Source: Pseudomonadota bacterium
GTDB taxonomy: Bacteria > Pseudomonadota > Gammaproteobacteria > Steroidobacterales > Steroidobacteraceae
DNA: 64,000 nucleotides
Direction of reading: 5' to 3'
Assembly: GCA_016703895.1 (NCBI GenBank)
Contig: JADJBE010000002.1
Coordinates: forward strand, 186,001 to 250,000
Positions 7,416-16,858 of this stretch are shown here, in pieces. A model generated the notes under the pieces. It had not been told where the DNA came from. It did no database searches and was given only the letters and a program-made list of their open reading frames with translations. Both the position numbers and the translations under genes were made by a program. Positions within the stretch are counted from its first letter, which is position 1. The number at the start of each line of letters is the position of its first letter.

Positions 7416-8832
7416 CAAAAATAATGATTCCTCTCGATCGGACGCGCTGGTGGTGTTCGGTGTCAGTGGCGACCTCGCCCACAAGATGGTCTTTCCCGCG
7501 CTCTATCGGTTGGTGGAGAGTGGCACGTTGACAGGGCCGGTGATCGGTGTGGCGTCGTCCAACTGGACACTCGCGCAGCTGCATCGCCGAGTTTGGGATA
7601 GTCTCAAGCACGCCAGTATCAACAGCAATCAACGCGTGCTGCGTCGGCTTCTGTCGTGCGTCAGCTACGTAAAAGGCGACTACAATAATCCACAAACATT
7701 CGCGAAGCTCGCGACTGCGCTAGGGCAAGCACGGCGTCCGGCATTCTACTTGGCCATTCCGCCGACGTTATTTGCGACCGTCATCCAGGGTCTTGGAATA
7801 GCCGGACTGGCCAAGAGCGCCCGCGTGATCGTCGAAAAGCCCTTTGGGCGCGATCTCGCTTCCGCGCGTGCACTCAATCGCGTAGCACGTACCGTATTTC
7901 CAGAAGACGCAATTTTCAGGATCGATCACTATCTCGGTAAAGAAGCGATCATGAATATTCTGTATTTTCGCTTCGCCAATTCTTTTCTCGAGCCGATCTG
8001 GAATCGCAACTCGGTCGCGAGCGTGCAGATCACGCTGGCCGAGGAGTTTGACGTGGCCGGGCGGGGCGCGTTCTACGAGTCCGCCGGCTGCCTGCGAGAT
8101 GTGATTCAGAACCATCTGTTCCAGGTCGTCGCGTTGTTGGCAATGGAGCCACCGGCCTATCAGGGCTACGGCGCTGTACACAGCGAAAAGGCGAAGGTGT
8201 TTCAGGCAATGCGCCCGCTGCACCCGGCGGACATCGTGCGTGGCCAGTACGTCGGCTATCTCAAGGAGTCTGGCGTCGCCCGGCGTTCTGACGTGGAGAC
8301 CTATTGTGCGATGCGTCTGTATGTCGACTCCTGGCGCTGGCAGGGCGTGCCCTGGTATCTGCGCTCCGGGAAATGTCTGGCCGCGACGGCCGCGGAGGTA
8401 CTGGTGGAGCTCAAGGCGCCGCCTCAGCAGCTGTTTACCGACTCTCGGCCGCGCGACGGCCGAACAAACTACCTACGTTTCCGTATCTCGCCGAACGCCG
8501 CGGTGGCGCTTGCAGCGCGCGTTAAGCGGCCGGGCAAGGAGTTTCTCGGCGACCAACGCGAGCTCTATCTCTTGGAGGAGCAGGCGGATGAAGAAACTCC
8601 CTATGAGAGACTGTTAGGGGATGCAATGCGAGGAGACGGCGCGCTGTTCACACGCGAGGATGCGGTCGAGGCGGCATGGGCGGCGGTAGAGCCGGTTCTG
8701 ACGACGCATGATCCGGTGAGTCGTTACGCCCGCGGTAGCTGGGGGCCTAAACAGGCTGACGCGCTGATTGCACCGGATGGCCGCTGGCACAATCCCATCC
8801 CAAACGACAGTGTCCGGGCGGTGCGGCGATGA
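7405..8832 (+). CDS. zwf: glucose-6-phosphate 1-dehydrogenase
   Basis: Oxidises glucose 6-phosphate to 6-phosphogluconolactone, yielding NADPH, in the oxidative pentose-phosphate or Entner–Doudoroff route. The 475-residue product has the nucleotide-binding GVSGDLA near residue 19, the EKPFGRDL segment and the active-site signature RIDHYLGKEA near residue 173. Length fits the family (~480–500) and no frame break is seen. Translation starts at one of two adjacent GTG codons (7405 or 7408); AGGTA at 7396–7400 favours the second. It is intact while gnd upstream and phosphoketolase downstream (ATGA overlap) are both remnants. Confidence 0.93.
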   Translation: MVPNKNNDSSRSDALVVFGVSGDLAHKMVFPALYRLVESGTLTGPVIGVASSNWTLAQLHRRVWDSLKHASINSNQRVLRRLLSCVSYVKGDYNNPQTFAKLATALGQARRPAFYLAIPPTLFATVIQGLGIAGLAKSARVIVEKPFGRDLASARALNRVARTVFPEDAIFRIDHYLGKEAIMNILYFRFANSFLEPIWNRNSVASVQITLAEEFDVAGRGAFYESAGCLRDVIQNHLFQVVALLAMEPPAYQGYGAVHSEKAKVFQAMRPLHPADIVRGQYVGYLKESGVARRSDVETYCAMRLYVDSWRWQGVPWYLRSGKCLAATAAEVLVELKAPPQQLFTDSRPRDGRTNYLRFRISPNAAVALAARVKRPGKEFLGDQRELYLLEEQADEETPYERLLGDAMRGDGALFTREDAVEAAWAAVEPVLTTHDPVSRYARGSWGPKQADALIAPDGRWHNPIPNDSVRAVRR

Positions 8833-9056
8833 CCGGCCCGGCCGATACGGTCTTTCTGCGCGATGTCGACAATCCGCTCTTGAAGCGACCATTGGAACTC
8901 GCTGACGTCAAGCACATGCCGCTGGGGCACTGGGGAACGACGCGTGGACAGAATTTTATCTATGTGCATTTGAATCAGGTCGTCAAGCAATACATCGCGA
9001 AGTACGGACGCGACCTACCCGAAGTTCGAGACTGGCGATGGGCCAGCTCGTTATGA
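8829..9056 (+). pseudogene. xfp: phosphoketolase mini-remnant (N-terminal piece fused to C-terminal tail)
   Basis: A 75-codon frame that looks like phosphoketolase (normally ~790 residues) reduced to its two ends. Residues ~14–54 carry the N-terminal family segment (DNPLLKRPLELADVK, LGHWGTT, QNFIYVHLN). Around residue 54 this joins directly to a typical phosphoketolase C-terminus (YIAKYGRDLPEVRDWRW). The GPGHGGP motif and all other thiamine-diphosphate and catalytic regions are missing, so no enzyme activity is possible. The ATG overlaps the zwf stop (ATGA), so the original zwf–xfp coupling survives. The join keeps the frame, consistent with a ~2 kb internal deletion. Confidence 0.78.
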
Positions 9057-9252
9057 GGACTTGTGGGTGTCGCTTCAACCGGTCGGCGCTCCGAGAGTCA
9101 ACTGCCAAGTTGAAACTGAAGCTCGCTCGGCCTCTCGGCGACACGAGGGCTGCGAGATTCGCATTTAGAATGAAACGACGAGCTTTGCGTTGGCTTACTG
9201 TCTGGCGGTCGCAGAGCATTCCGAAATATGACGCTCACACTGGAGTACTGCA

Positions 9253-9831
9253 ATGAAAGTCGAGAGACATCGCTGGATCGCGTGCGCAATCATGTTGGCG
9301 TGCGCGAGCAGCGCGATGGCTGCAGATCGCTATCAAGACACGATCAATCTGTTCAAGAGCGCCGGCGAGAGCGGCAAGTTCTTTAACGAGAGCTATGGGT
9401 ATGCTGTGATCCCGACCATCGGCGAAGCCGGGTTGGGGATTGGCGGTGCTCACGGAAAGGGGCGTGTCTATGAGCGCGGCAAGCTCGTCGGGAATGTCAC
9501 CATGAATCAGCTTAGCATTGGCTTTCAAGCAGGCGGCAAGGCGTATAGCGAGGTCATTTTCCTCCAGAACAGGGATGCGTTCGAGGAATTTATCGCCGGC
9601 AACTTCGAATTTGGTGCCGATGTCAGTGCCATTGCTATTACGGCCGCGGTGAATGCGGTAGTGAGCACGGCTGGCGGAACATCGGCTGGTGTGAGCGGCG
9701 GCAAGAAGGATGCGACGACAGTTGGCGGCTACCGACACGGTGTCGCCGTGTTCACGATCGCAAAAGGCGGCCTCATGTATCAGGCCGCTTTGGCAGGGCA
9801 GAAGTTCTCCTACCTAAAGCGTAGCCGCTAG
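9253..9831 (+). CDS. SYLF/YSC84-domain lipid-binding exported protein
   Basis: A 192-residue exported protein with a signal peptide (residues 1–23, ending SSAMA). The rest is a SYLF (YSC84/DUF500-like) domain: FFNESYGYAVIPTIGEAGLGIGG, then GKLVGNVTMNQLSIGFQAGGK, FLQNRDAFEEFIAGNFEFGADVSA, and a C-terminal GLMYQAALAGQKFSYL. SYLF proteins bind phosphoinositides in eukaryotes; the bacterial role is not established. A GGAG lies eight bases before the ATG. It sits between the xfp remnant and ppgK and is intact. The 196 bases before it (9057–9252) contain nothing I recognise. Confidence 0.85.
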   Translation: MKVERHRWIACAIMLACASSAMAADRYQDTINLFKSAGESGKFFNESYGYAVIPTIGEAGLGIGGAHGKGRVYERGKLVGNVTMNQLSIGFQAGGKAYSEVIFLQNRDAFEEFIAGNFEFGADVSAIAITAAVNAVVSTAGGTSAGVSGGKKDATTVGGYRHGVAVFTIAKGGLMYQAALAGQKFSYLKRSR

Positions 9832-9833
9832 TC

Positions 9834-10527
9834 GTGGGTGCGAAAAAGCGGCGGTGTGAGCACGTGCTCGTCGTAGATGTGGGTGGTACGCACGTCAAAC
9901 TACTTGCAACCGGTCAGAAACAGCCACGAAAGTTCACGTCAGGTAGATCACTGACCGCGCGCAAGATGGTGACGCGGGTCAAGCGCTGTGCTCGAGGTTG
10001 GAACTATGACGCGGTGGTGATCGGTTATCCGGGCCCGGTGCTGCGTGGCCGTCCCGTTGCCGAGCCGCACAACCTCGGACCAGGTTGGGTGGGGTTCGAC
10101 TTCGACAAAGCTTTCCAACTGCGGACATTGGTCGCCAATGATGCGGCGCTGCAAGCGCTTCGGCAGCTACGAGGGTCGAAAGTTATTGTTCCTGGGTCTC
10201 GGCACGGGATTGGGCTCGGCACTGGTGCTGCAGGGCATAGTGGAGCCGTTGGAATTGGGCCACTTGCCCTATAAGAAGCGTACGTACGAGGACTATGTGG
10301 GCCTGCGGGGGCTCAAGCGCCTGGGCAAAAAGAAGTGGCGGCGCCACGTCGCTGACGTGATTGCGCGTCTATCTGCGGCCCTTGAGCCCGACGACATCGT
10401 GATCGGCGGCGGCAATGCGAATCTACCGAAGGAACTACCGAACAAGTGTCGTCTGGGGGACAACGCGAGAGCCTTCGACGGTGGTTTCACGATCTGGCAA
10501 CAGCGCCAGCGCGGCGGCCAGGAGTGA
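9834..10527 (+). pseudogene. ppgK: polyphosphate glucokinase (ROK family), single frameshift
   Basis: Phosphorylates glucose from polyphosphate or ATP; ROK fold. The first frame (from GTG 9834) has the phosphate-binding VVDVGGTHVKLLATG and the VIGYPGPVLRG and EPHNLGPGW segments, then reaches VANDAALQAL. Homology resumes one frame over with SYEGRKLLFLGLGTGLGSAL, HLPYKKRTYEDYVG and IVIGGGNA to 10527. One extra base near 10161 (CTTCGGC for the expected CTTGGC) explains the break; otherwise ~231 codons fit a full-length enzyme. It could be a sequencing error or a real lesson of decay, since neighbouring genes are clearly decayed. It is followed 9 bases later by the glucoamylase gene. Confidence 0.8.
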
Positions 10528-10536
10528 CAAAGCATC

Positions 10537-12768
10537 ATGAACGACAGTCAAACAACATGGGCCGCGCAAGATGCGCCGGGCGCGCCGGGCATTCCGCCCA
10601 CCTGGACATCAAGCGCCAAAGACCTTATTGGAACGTCGCTGGGGCCGAGCCGCGTTTGGTTCACGCTGGGGTACGGGATCGTCAACGAGATCTACTATCC
10701 GCGCGTCGACCTACCGCAGGTTCGTGATCTCGGCTTCATCGTTGCCGACGAAAAGGGCGCCTGGTACGAAGTCAAGCGTCTCGCTAACTACCGAGTGTTC
10801 ATGGCGGCAACGGGTGTTCCTGCCGCGACCGTCATTCACAGTCACGATCGATCTGGAATTGACCCTGCGAATCGTGGCGTCACCACAGCGTGATGTACTG
10901 CTCGTCGATGTACACCTCGATGGCGACGCCGATCTGACGCCTTATGCATTGCTCGCGCCGCATCTGGGCGGTACGGGTTGGGACAACACCGCAGGGACCG
11001 GCCAACACTATAGTCGCAAAGTGTTGTGGGCCGAGCAGGGCCCGTTTGGGCTGGCGCTCGCTGCCGTTGATGGCGTGCAAACGGACGCGTTAGGTCGCCG
11101 GAGCGCAGGCTATGTGGGATTCAGCGATGGCTGGCAGGATTTCAATCGCAATGGCGCGATGACCTGGGCGCACGAGCGTGCCGGGCCGGGCAATGTCGCG
11201 CTGCTGGGCGAGCTTGATCGGCGTTGCGTCCTTGCGCTGGGATTTGGCGCGTCGCGAGGCGCGGCTGCCTCGCTCGCCGTTGCAGCACTCGCGCAACCGT
11301 TTGAACAGACTTGGATGGAATACATCGAAGCCTGGCGAAGCTGGCACAAGGAGTGTCATGCCAGGGCGACAGTCGCATCCGTTGCGCCCAAAGTAGATAG
11401 ACAACTGGCACTCTCGCGGATGGTGTTGCGGTGTCATCTGGATAAAACGCATCCCGGCGCGATGGTTGCGAGTCTAAGTGTGCCATGGGGCAACGCGAAG
11501 GATGATCGCGGTGGCTACCACTTGGTGTGGCCGCGTGATTTGGTCGAATGCGCAAGCGCGCTACTGGCCGTTGGTGGTGAACGGGAGGCTCGCGATGTCC
11601 TGCGTTATCTGATCGCGACGCAGTACGTCGATGGCCATTGGAACCAGAATCAGTGGCTGGGGGGTACGCCGTTCTGGCAAGGCGTTCAGTTGGACGAAGC
11701 GGCGTTGCCCGTGTTGCTCGCGGCACTGCTGGCCGAGAATGATGCACTCGATGGCATCGAAGTCGCGGACATGGTTCGACGCGCGTTAGGCTTTATCGTG
11801 CGCGTAGGCCCAGTGACGGATCAAGACCGCTGGGAAGAGGATCGCGGCATCAATGCATTTACGCTGTCGGTGTGTATCGCTGCTCTAGTCGCCGGAGCGC
11901 AGTTCCTGGAATCGGACGAGCAACATTTGGCTTTAGACGTCGCCGACGATTGGAATGCGCGCGTCGAGTCCTGGCTATACGTGACGAATACGCCATTGGC
12001 GCAGCAACAGGGTGTGACCGGTTACTATGTGCGAGTGGCGCCGCCCGACGTGCTGCGAGATCGTGCCGCGCTCGATGCCGTTTTGCCAATCAAGAATGAA
12101 GCGACTGATCGCGCCTTGAGCGCCGCGGCGCAGGTATCGGTAGACTTCCTGCAGTTAGTGCGTTTTGGCCTGCGGGCGGCGAATGATCCGCGGGTGCGCG
12201 ATTCGATCGTTGTCGCAGATGCACTGCTGCGAGTCGACACGCCTTCGGGTCCGTCCTGGCATCGCTACAATGGCGATGGTTACGGCGAGGGACTGGCGGA
12301 ATGCTGCCCGAGCAAGTTTGGGACAGTGGTCCGATAGCCGGTCAGTCGTTTCGCATCGGCAGGCCCACCGGATCGGCGATGCCGCTCGCTTGGGCGCACG
12401 CGGAGTTCATCAAACTAATGGTGTCGCGACAGCGAGGGGAGATTGTCGATTGTCCGCGAATCGTTTTCGAGCGCTACCACGATGCGCCGCGCACCTCGCA
12501 TGTATCGGTCTGGAGCGAGTGTGCACCCCTGACGCAGTTCAAGGTTGGAACAGACCTGCGGATCAATTTCGCCGCGGTTGGCACGCTAAGCTGGCGTCGT
12601 ATGCAGGAGACTCACTGGCATGAGGCTGCGCTACGCACGACGCTGCCTGGCATCTGCACGGTCGTACTGCCCACCCGCATGCTCGCGGCTGGAGATGCTG
12701 TGGAGTTTTGTTGGCGCATGATGAACTCCACAAAGTCTTGTGCGACGAGTTCAGTTGTCGCGATGTAG
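10537..12768 (+). pseudogene. GH15 glucoamylase-like gene with frameshift and internal deletion
   Basis: GH15 enzymes release glucose from alpha-glucans. Residues in the first frame (10537 to ~10845) show SLGPSRVWFTLGYGIVNEIYYP. The reading then shifts to another frame with LELTLRIV, WPRDLVECASALL, HWNQNQWLGG, the catalytic-acid segment EEDRGINAFT and WHRYNGDGYGE. At ~12297 the family's ~40 residues between the WHRYN region and LPEQVWD (normally including GWPLLTGERGHYEL) are missing and the frame changes again. The tail runs LPEQVWD, GSAMPLAWAHAEFIKL to 12768. Both a frameshift and a deletion argue for a true pseudogene. Together with ppgK it would have fed glycogen- or starch-derived glucose to zwf. 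Confidence 0.85.
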
Positions 12769-12781
12769 CAGTGTCTACAAT
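12755..12781 (+). promoter_or_regulatory. possible sigma-70 promoter before emrA
   Basis: TTGTCG (12755–12760) and TACAAT (12776–12781) are spaced by 15 bases, slightly short of the optimum, and lie 57 bases ahead of the emrA start. Read by eye only. Confidence 0.3.
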
Positions 12782-12838
12782 GCGGGCTATTTCTAGACCG
12801 AATGACCGTACGTTAAATCGTGGAATGGGAGTGGGCCG

Positions 12839-13834
12839 TTGAGTCGTTCGAAGTTGTTTCTCTTACTGTTGGCGGTGGCTGCTCTTGTGGGCGGCCTGTT
12901 TTTCTGGTGGCGCCGTCAGGAGCTCTATCCGTCCAGTGACGATGCCTATTTGCAAGCCAATATCCTGACAATTGCGCCGCTGATTGGCGGTGCGGTTGCC
13001 GAAGTCGCGGTCGTGGAGAATGAGCGCGTCGAGCGGCATACCGTTCTCTTTAGACTCGACCAGACCGACCGGCAACTCTCGAATGAAGCTGCCATGGCAC
13101 AAGTCGAGTTAGCACGTCATACGGCACTGTCGGTTGGCGACAATGTCGCCGCGGCGTCAGCGCAGCTGGCCGGTGCACGCGCCTCACTTGAAAATGCTGC
13201 CAGCGAGCTCGCGCGCAATCAAGAACTACTGCGGTCGGCTTTGGTGGCGCGGTCGGTCGTGGACCAGGCATTGGCGCAGCGCAACGAGACTGCGGCCCAA
13301 GTGGCCGTCGCCCAGGCCAATCTGGCTGCCGCAAGGTCGCAGGCGGGCAAACGCGGCGAGGATAATGCGACCGTACGCGCGGCCGTGGCGCAACTGAAGC
13401 TCGCATCGCGCAACTTGGAATACAGCGAAGTGATAGCGCCGAGCGCCGGTTGGATTGCCAATCTGTCACTGCGGCCGGGGCAGGTGGTGAGTGCGGGTCA
13501 GCCGCTGTTCTCGCTGGTTGAGGACGGTGATTGGTGGGTCGACGCGAATTTCAAGGAAACTGATCTGCAACGAATACGCCGAGGTCAGCCAGCCACAGTA
13601 GCCATCGATATGTATCCCGGCATCGAACTGCATGGGACGGTCGAGAGCATTGGTGCGGGCTCCGGTGCCGTGTTCTCACTACTTCCCCCGCAGAATGCCA
13701 CCGGCAACTGGGTCAAGGTGACGCAACGCTTCCCGGTGCGCATCAAGATTCCGAGCTCGCCCGGCGATCAGGCACTTCAGCTACGCGTCGGTGCAAGCGT
13801 CACTGCAACCGTCGATACGACCGGCAGCGAGTAG
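12839..13834 (+). CDS. emrA: EmrA/HlyD-family membrane fusion protein
   Basis: Periplasmic adaptor of a tripartite multidrug efflux pump, linking an inner-membrane DHA2 transporter to an outer-membrane channel. The 331-residue protein has one N-terminal membrane helix (residues ~4–22), a first lipoyl half (SSDDAYLQANILTIAPLIGGAV), an alanine-rich coiled-coil hairpin (~80–185), the second lipoyl half (VIAPSAGWIANLSLRPGQVV) and the beta-barrel segment DANFKETDLQRIRRGQPA. The TTG start is supported by GGGAG seven bases upstream (12827–12831). It is intact and followed six bases later by emrB. Confidence 0.92.
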   Translation: MSRSKLFLLLLAVAALVGGLFFWWRRQELYPSSDDAYLQANILTIAPLIGGAVAEVAVVENERVERHTVLFRLDQTDRQLSNEAAMAQVELARHTALSVGDNVAAASAQLAGARASLENAASELARNQELLRSALVARSVVDQALAQRNETAAQVAVAQANLAAARSQAGKRGEDNATVRAAVAQLKLASRNLEYSEVIAPSAGWIANLSLRPGQVVSAGQPLFSLVEDGDWWVDANFKETDLQRIRRGQPATVAIDMYPGIELHGTVESIGAGSGAVFSLLPPQNATGNWVKVTQRFPVRIKIPSSPGDQALQLRVGASVTATVDTTGSE

Positions 13835-13840
13835 CCTGCC

Positions 13841-15388
13841 ATGGTTGCCTCGGAGTCGCTCGTTGCGCAAGCGCCGCGCGTTGAAGCGCCCGTTAAGTGG
13901 CCAGTGGTATTGGCTGTGGTTCTCACCGCGGTTCTCGAAGTGCTGGATTCGACTATCGTCAACGTGGCCCTCCCGCATTTGCAGGCCGCATTTGGCATTG
14001 CAGCGGATCAGACTACCTGGATACTGACGAGTTACATTGTCGCGGCTATCGTCGTGATGCCGCTCACCGGCTTGTTTGCCCGTTGGCTGGGCAAACGTCG
14101 CTTGATCACGATTTCAATTGTTGGGTTTACAGTGTTCTCGGCCTTGTGCGGTATCGCAGAAAATATCGAGATGATGGTTGTTTGTCGTCTGGGGCAGGGG
14201 TTGTTTGGTGCATTCCTGATCCCGTTATCGCAATCTACGCTTATGAACGCCTTTCCGCGCGACAGGCGCGGGCAGGCGATGGCGATGTTCGGTCTGGGTG
14301 TTATCGTGGCGCCGATACTCGGGCCAACGCTCGGTGCTGTTCTCACGGAGCACTTCTCCTGGCGTGCCGTGTTCTACGTCAATGTCCCGATTGCGGCTTT
14401 CGCGCTCATGATGATTTCAGGCGAATTGCAGCGTGAGGAGACGCAAAAGGTGGCGATCGACTGGACCGGCCTGATTCTCATGGTGCTCGCGATTGGTTGC
14501 TTGCAGTTCGTGCTTGATCAAGGCGAGACCCGCGATTGGTTGGAATCAAGGGTTATACAAGTATTCGTTACCGTTGCAGCGCTATCCGCCGTGTTGTTTG
14601 TCGTGCGTGGCTGGCGTCTGGACACCAACATCATCGACTTTAAATTGCTGCGGGATCGAAGCTTTGCCAGCGCAAATCTGGCAATGATCGGCTTCGGGTT
14701 GGCGCTCTACGGCACGATTGCCATGCTGCCGCTATTCGTGCAGGGCCTGCTCGGCTATCCAGTGCTCGACGCAGGCTACCTGTTCGTTCCACGCGGCATT
14801 GCGGCGGCATTCTCTATGGTGATTACCGGCTCAGTACTGATCAAGCGATTCGATCCTCGACTGCTGGTTGCCACCGGATTGCTGTTGAACGGTGCCGGGA
14901 GTCTTGCGCTGAGCTGGTTGAACCTTGATGCTGGATTCTGGCAACTCGCGCCGCCCGGTGCGATTTCTGGTCTCGGCATGGGCTTGTTTTCGTCCCGATG
15001 TCGACGGTCGCGTTTCAAAATTTCGGTCCTGAGCGGCAGGACGAGGGCGTCCGGCATTTACAGCGTAATGCGGTCGCTCGGCTCGTCTGTTGGCATTGCC
15101 GTGGTCGGTTGGCAATTGGTGAGCTCCACACAGCGCCACTGGCACGATTTGGCCGGGCATGTGACTCTGTTCAATCCAGCCGTACACGATTACTTGCGGC
15201 CGTTCGGCGTTGGGCCAACATCTAGCAAAGGCGCGGAAATAGTCGCCGCACAAGTTGCGTCGCAGGCGCAGATGCTCGCTTTTCAGGATGTCTTTCTGAT
15301 AACGGGAATCGCTGCGTTTATCATGTTGCCATTGGTCTTTGTCATGCAGAAACCACACGCTTCTTCTGGGTCGGTCGTAGCGCACTAG
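13841..15388 (+). CDS. emrB: EmrB-type DHA2 drug:H+ antiporter (contains a short out-of-frame patch)
   Basis: A 14-helix major-facilitator drug/proton antiporter of 515 residues. Family features include LDSTIVNVALPHLQ in helix 1, the ARWLGKRR loop and the motif-C region GLGVIVAPILGPTLGAVL. Around 14988–15052 the encoded residues (SSRCRRSRFKIS onward) are unlike the family, whereas the +1 frame over exactly this stretch reads FVPMSTVAFQNFGPERQDEG, the conserved DHA2 sequence. One base missing near 14988 and a compensating change near 15050 would explain it. With emrA and the NodT remnant at 18079 it would form a tripartite pump. Confidence 0.9.
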   Translation: MVASESLVAQAPRVEAPVKWPVVLAVVLTAVLEVLDSTIVNVALPHLQAAFGIAADQTTWILTSYIVAAIVVMPLTGLFARWLGKRRLITISIVGFTVFSALCGIAENIEMMVVCRLGQGLFGAFLIPLSQSTLMNAFPRDRRGQAMAMFGLGVIVAPILGPTLGAVLTEHFSWRAVFYVNVPIAAFALMMISGELQREETQKVAIDWTGLILMVLAIGCLQFVLDQGETRDWLESRVIQVFVTVAALSAVLFVVRGWRLDTNIIDFKLLRDRSFASANLAMIGFGLALYGTIAMLPLFVQGLLGYPVLDAGYLFVPRGIAAAFSMVITGSVLIKRFDPRLLVATGLLLNGAGSLALSWLNLDAGFWQLAPPGAISGLGMGLFSSRCRRSRFKISVLSGRTRASGIYSVMRSLGSSVGIAVVGWQLVSSTQRHWHDLAGHVTLFNPAVHDYLRPFGVGPTSSKGAEIVAAQVASQAQMLAFQDVFLITGIAAFIMLPLVFVMQKPHASSGSVVAH

Positions 15389-15465
15389 GGTCCCTTGGGA
15401 GCTGCCAATGTTGCAAACTGCGTGAACGAAATAGTGGTCGATTGAGTCAACTGAACGGATTTGCG

Positions 15466-16858
15466 ATGACTGCCATTGAACTGGCTCGCGCCCAATTCGC
15501 ATTCACCGTGAGTTTCCATTTCCTATTTCCGGCTTTCACGATTGGACTGGCAAGTTATCTGCTGGTGCTAGAGGGACTGTAGCGCAAGACGGGGCGCGGC
15601 GTGGACGCCAATCTGTTCCGCTATTGGGTGCGGATCTTCGCCGTCGTGTTTGCCATGGGCGTGGTGTCGGGGATTGTGATGTCCTACCAATGCGGCACTA
15701 ATTGGGCTGTTTTTTCCGACAGAGTCGGTCCTGTTATCGGCCCACTCATGGCCTACGAAGTCTTGACGGCATTCTTTCTGGAGGCAGGATTTCTCGGCGT
15801 GATGTTGTTAGGGATCAACAAAGTGGCTCCGAAACTGCATTTTTCGGCAACCTGTGCTGTGGCGCTCGGCATTTTGATTTCCGCGTTCTGAATACTATCG
15901 GCTAACAGTTGGATGCAGACGCCAGTCGGTTATGCGATCAACGATGTTGGACGGTTTGTACCCAAGCACGGCTGGTGGGAGATAATTTGGAATCCGAGCT
16001 TTCCGTAGCGCTTGGGTCACACTGTGATTGCCGCTTACCTGACGACGGCGTTTGCCATTGGCGCGGTGGGTGCGTGGCATCTGCTGAAGAGTTCCGCTAA
16101 TCTGGGCGCCCGAAAAATGTTTTCGATGGCAATGGATGGCTGCGTTAGTCGTACCAGTTCAGATCATCGTCGGAGATCATCATGGTCTAAACACATTGGA
16201 GCACCAACCTGCAAAAGCGATGGCCATGGAAGGTCACTATCGCAGTCACCCTAATGGTGCGCCGCTGATCCTATTTGGTATTCCCAATAGCATTGAGCGA
16301 CGCGTTGACTACGCCATCGAAATCCCTGGCGGTTCGTCCTTGATTTTGAAGCATGACGCTCGAGCGCCGTTGGCGTGTCTCGATACGGTACCGGAAGAGG
16401 CGCAGCCGCCGGTCGGGACCGTGTTTTGGTCGTTTCGCGTGATGGTGGGCTTTGGGCTGGCGATGTTGGGAATTGGCCTCTGGAGTTTGGTTGCGAGGTG
16501 GCGCAAGTCCCTCTATACCTCAAGGTGGTTGATACGCGGTGCGATTGCGATGGGTCCGTCGGGTTTCATCGCAGTTTTGGCGGGCTGGATTACGACGGAA
16601 GCCGGTCGTCAGCTTTGGACTGTCTTCGGGCTGTTGCGCACGCACGATTCCGTTTCTCCGCTGGATGCTCCCGCGGTCGCCGTTTCACTGCTGGCAATTG
16701 TGGTGGTCTACTTCGCCGTGTTTGGAGCCGGAATTTGGTACTTGCTGCGGCTGATGTCGAAGCCCCCCGAAGTGCATGAGCGCGCGCTGGACGGGACGGT
16801 CACGCGTGCTGCGGGTATTACGCCCGCAGCCGCGATTGTCTCAGGCGCGACTAAATGA
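15466..16858 (+). pseudogene. cydA: cytochrome bd-type (cyanide-insensitive) quinol oxidase subunit I, broken
   Basis: Subunit I carries the haems and the quinol site of bd oxidase. The gene is collinear with the family from MTAIELARAQFAFTVSFHF to the C-terminus, but three in-frame stops interrupt it. They are TAG 15580–15582 where LEGLW is expected, TGA 15889–15891 inside ISAFWILSANSWMQTP, and TAG 16006–16008 inside NPSFPYR. A frameshift near 16134 (FSMAM then MAALVVPVQII one frame over) also interrupts it. Conserved GDHHGLNTLEHQPAK, EGHYRSHPNGAPL and GWITTEAGRQ are still readable. The short quinol loop suggests the CIO subtype. Two of the stops fit G-to-A changes in Trp codons, so decay rather than indel error is likely. 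Confidence 0.88.

Noticed and set aside
14998..15225. Separate small gene starting with the MSTVAFQNFG frame
   Set aside because: It is the displaced conserved segment of emrB and loses family similarity after about 20 residues.
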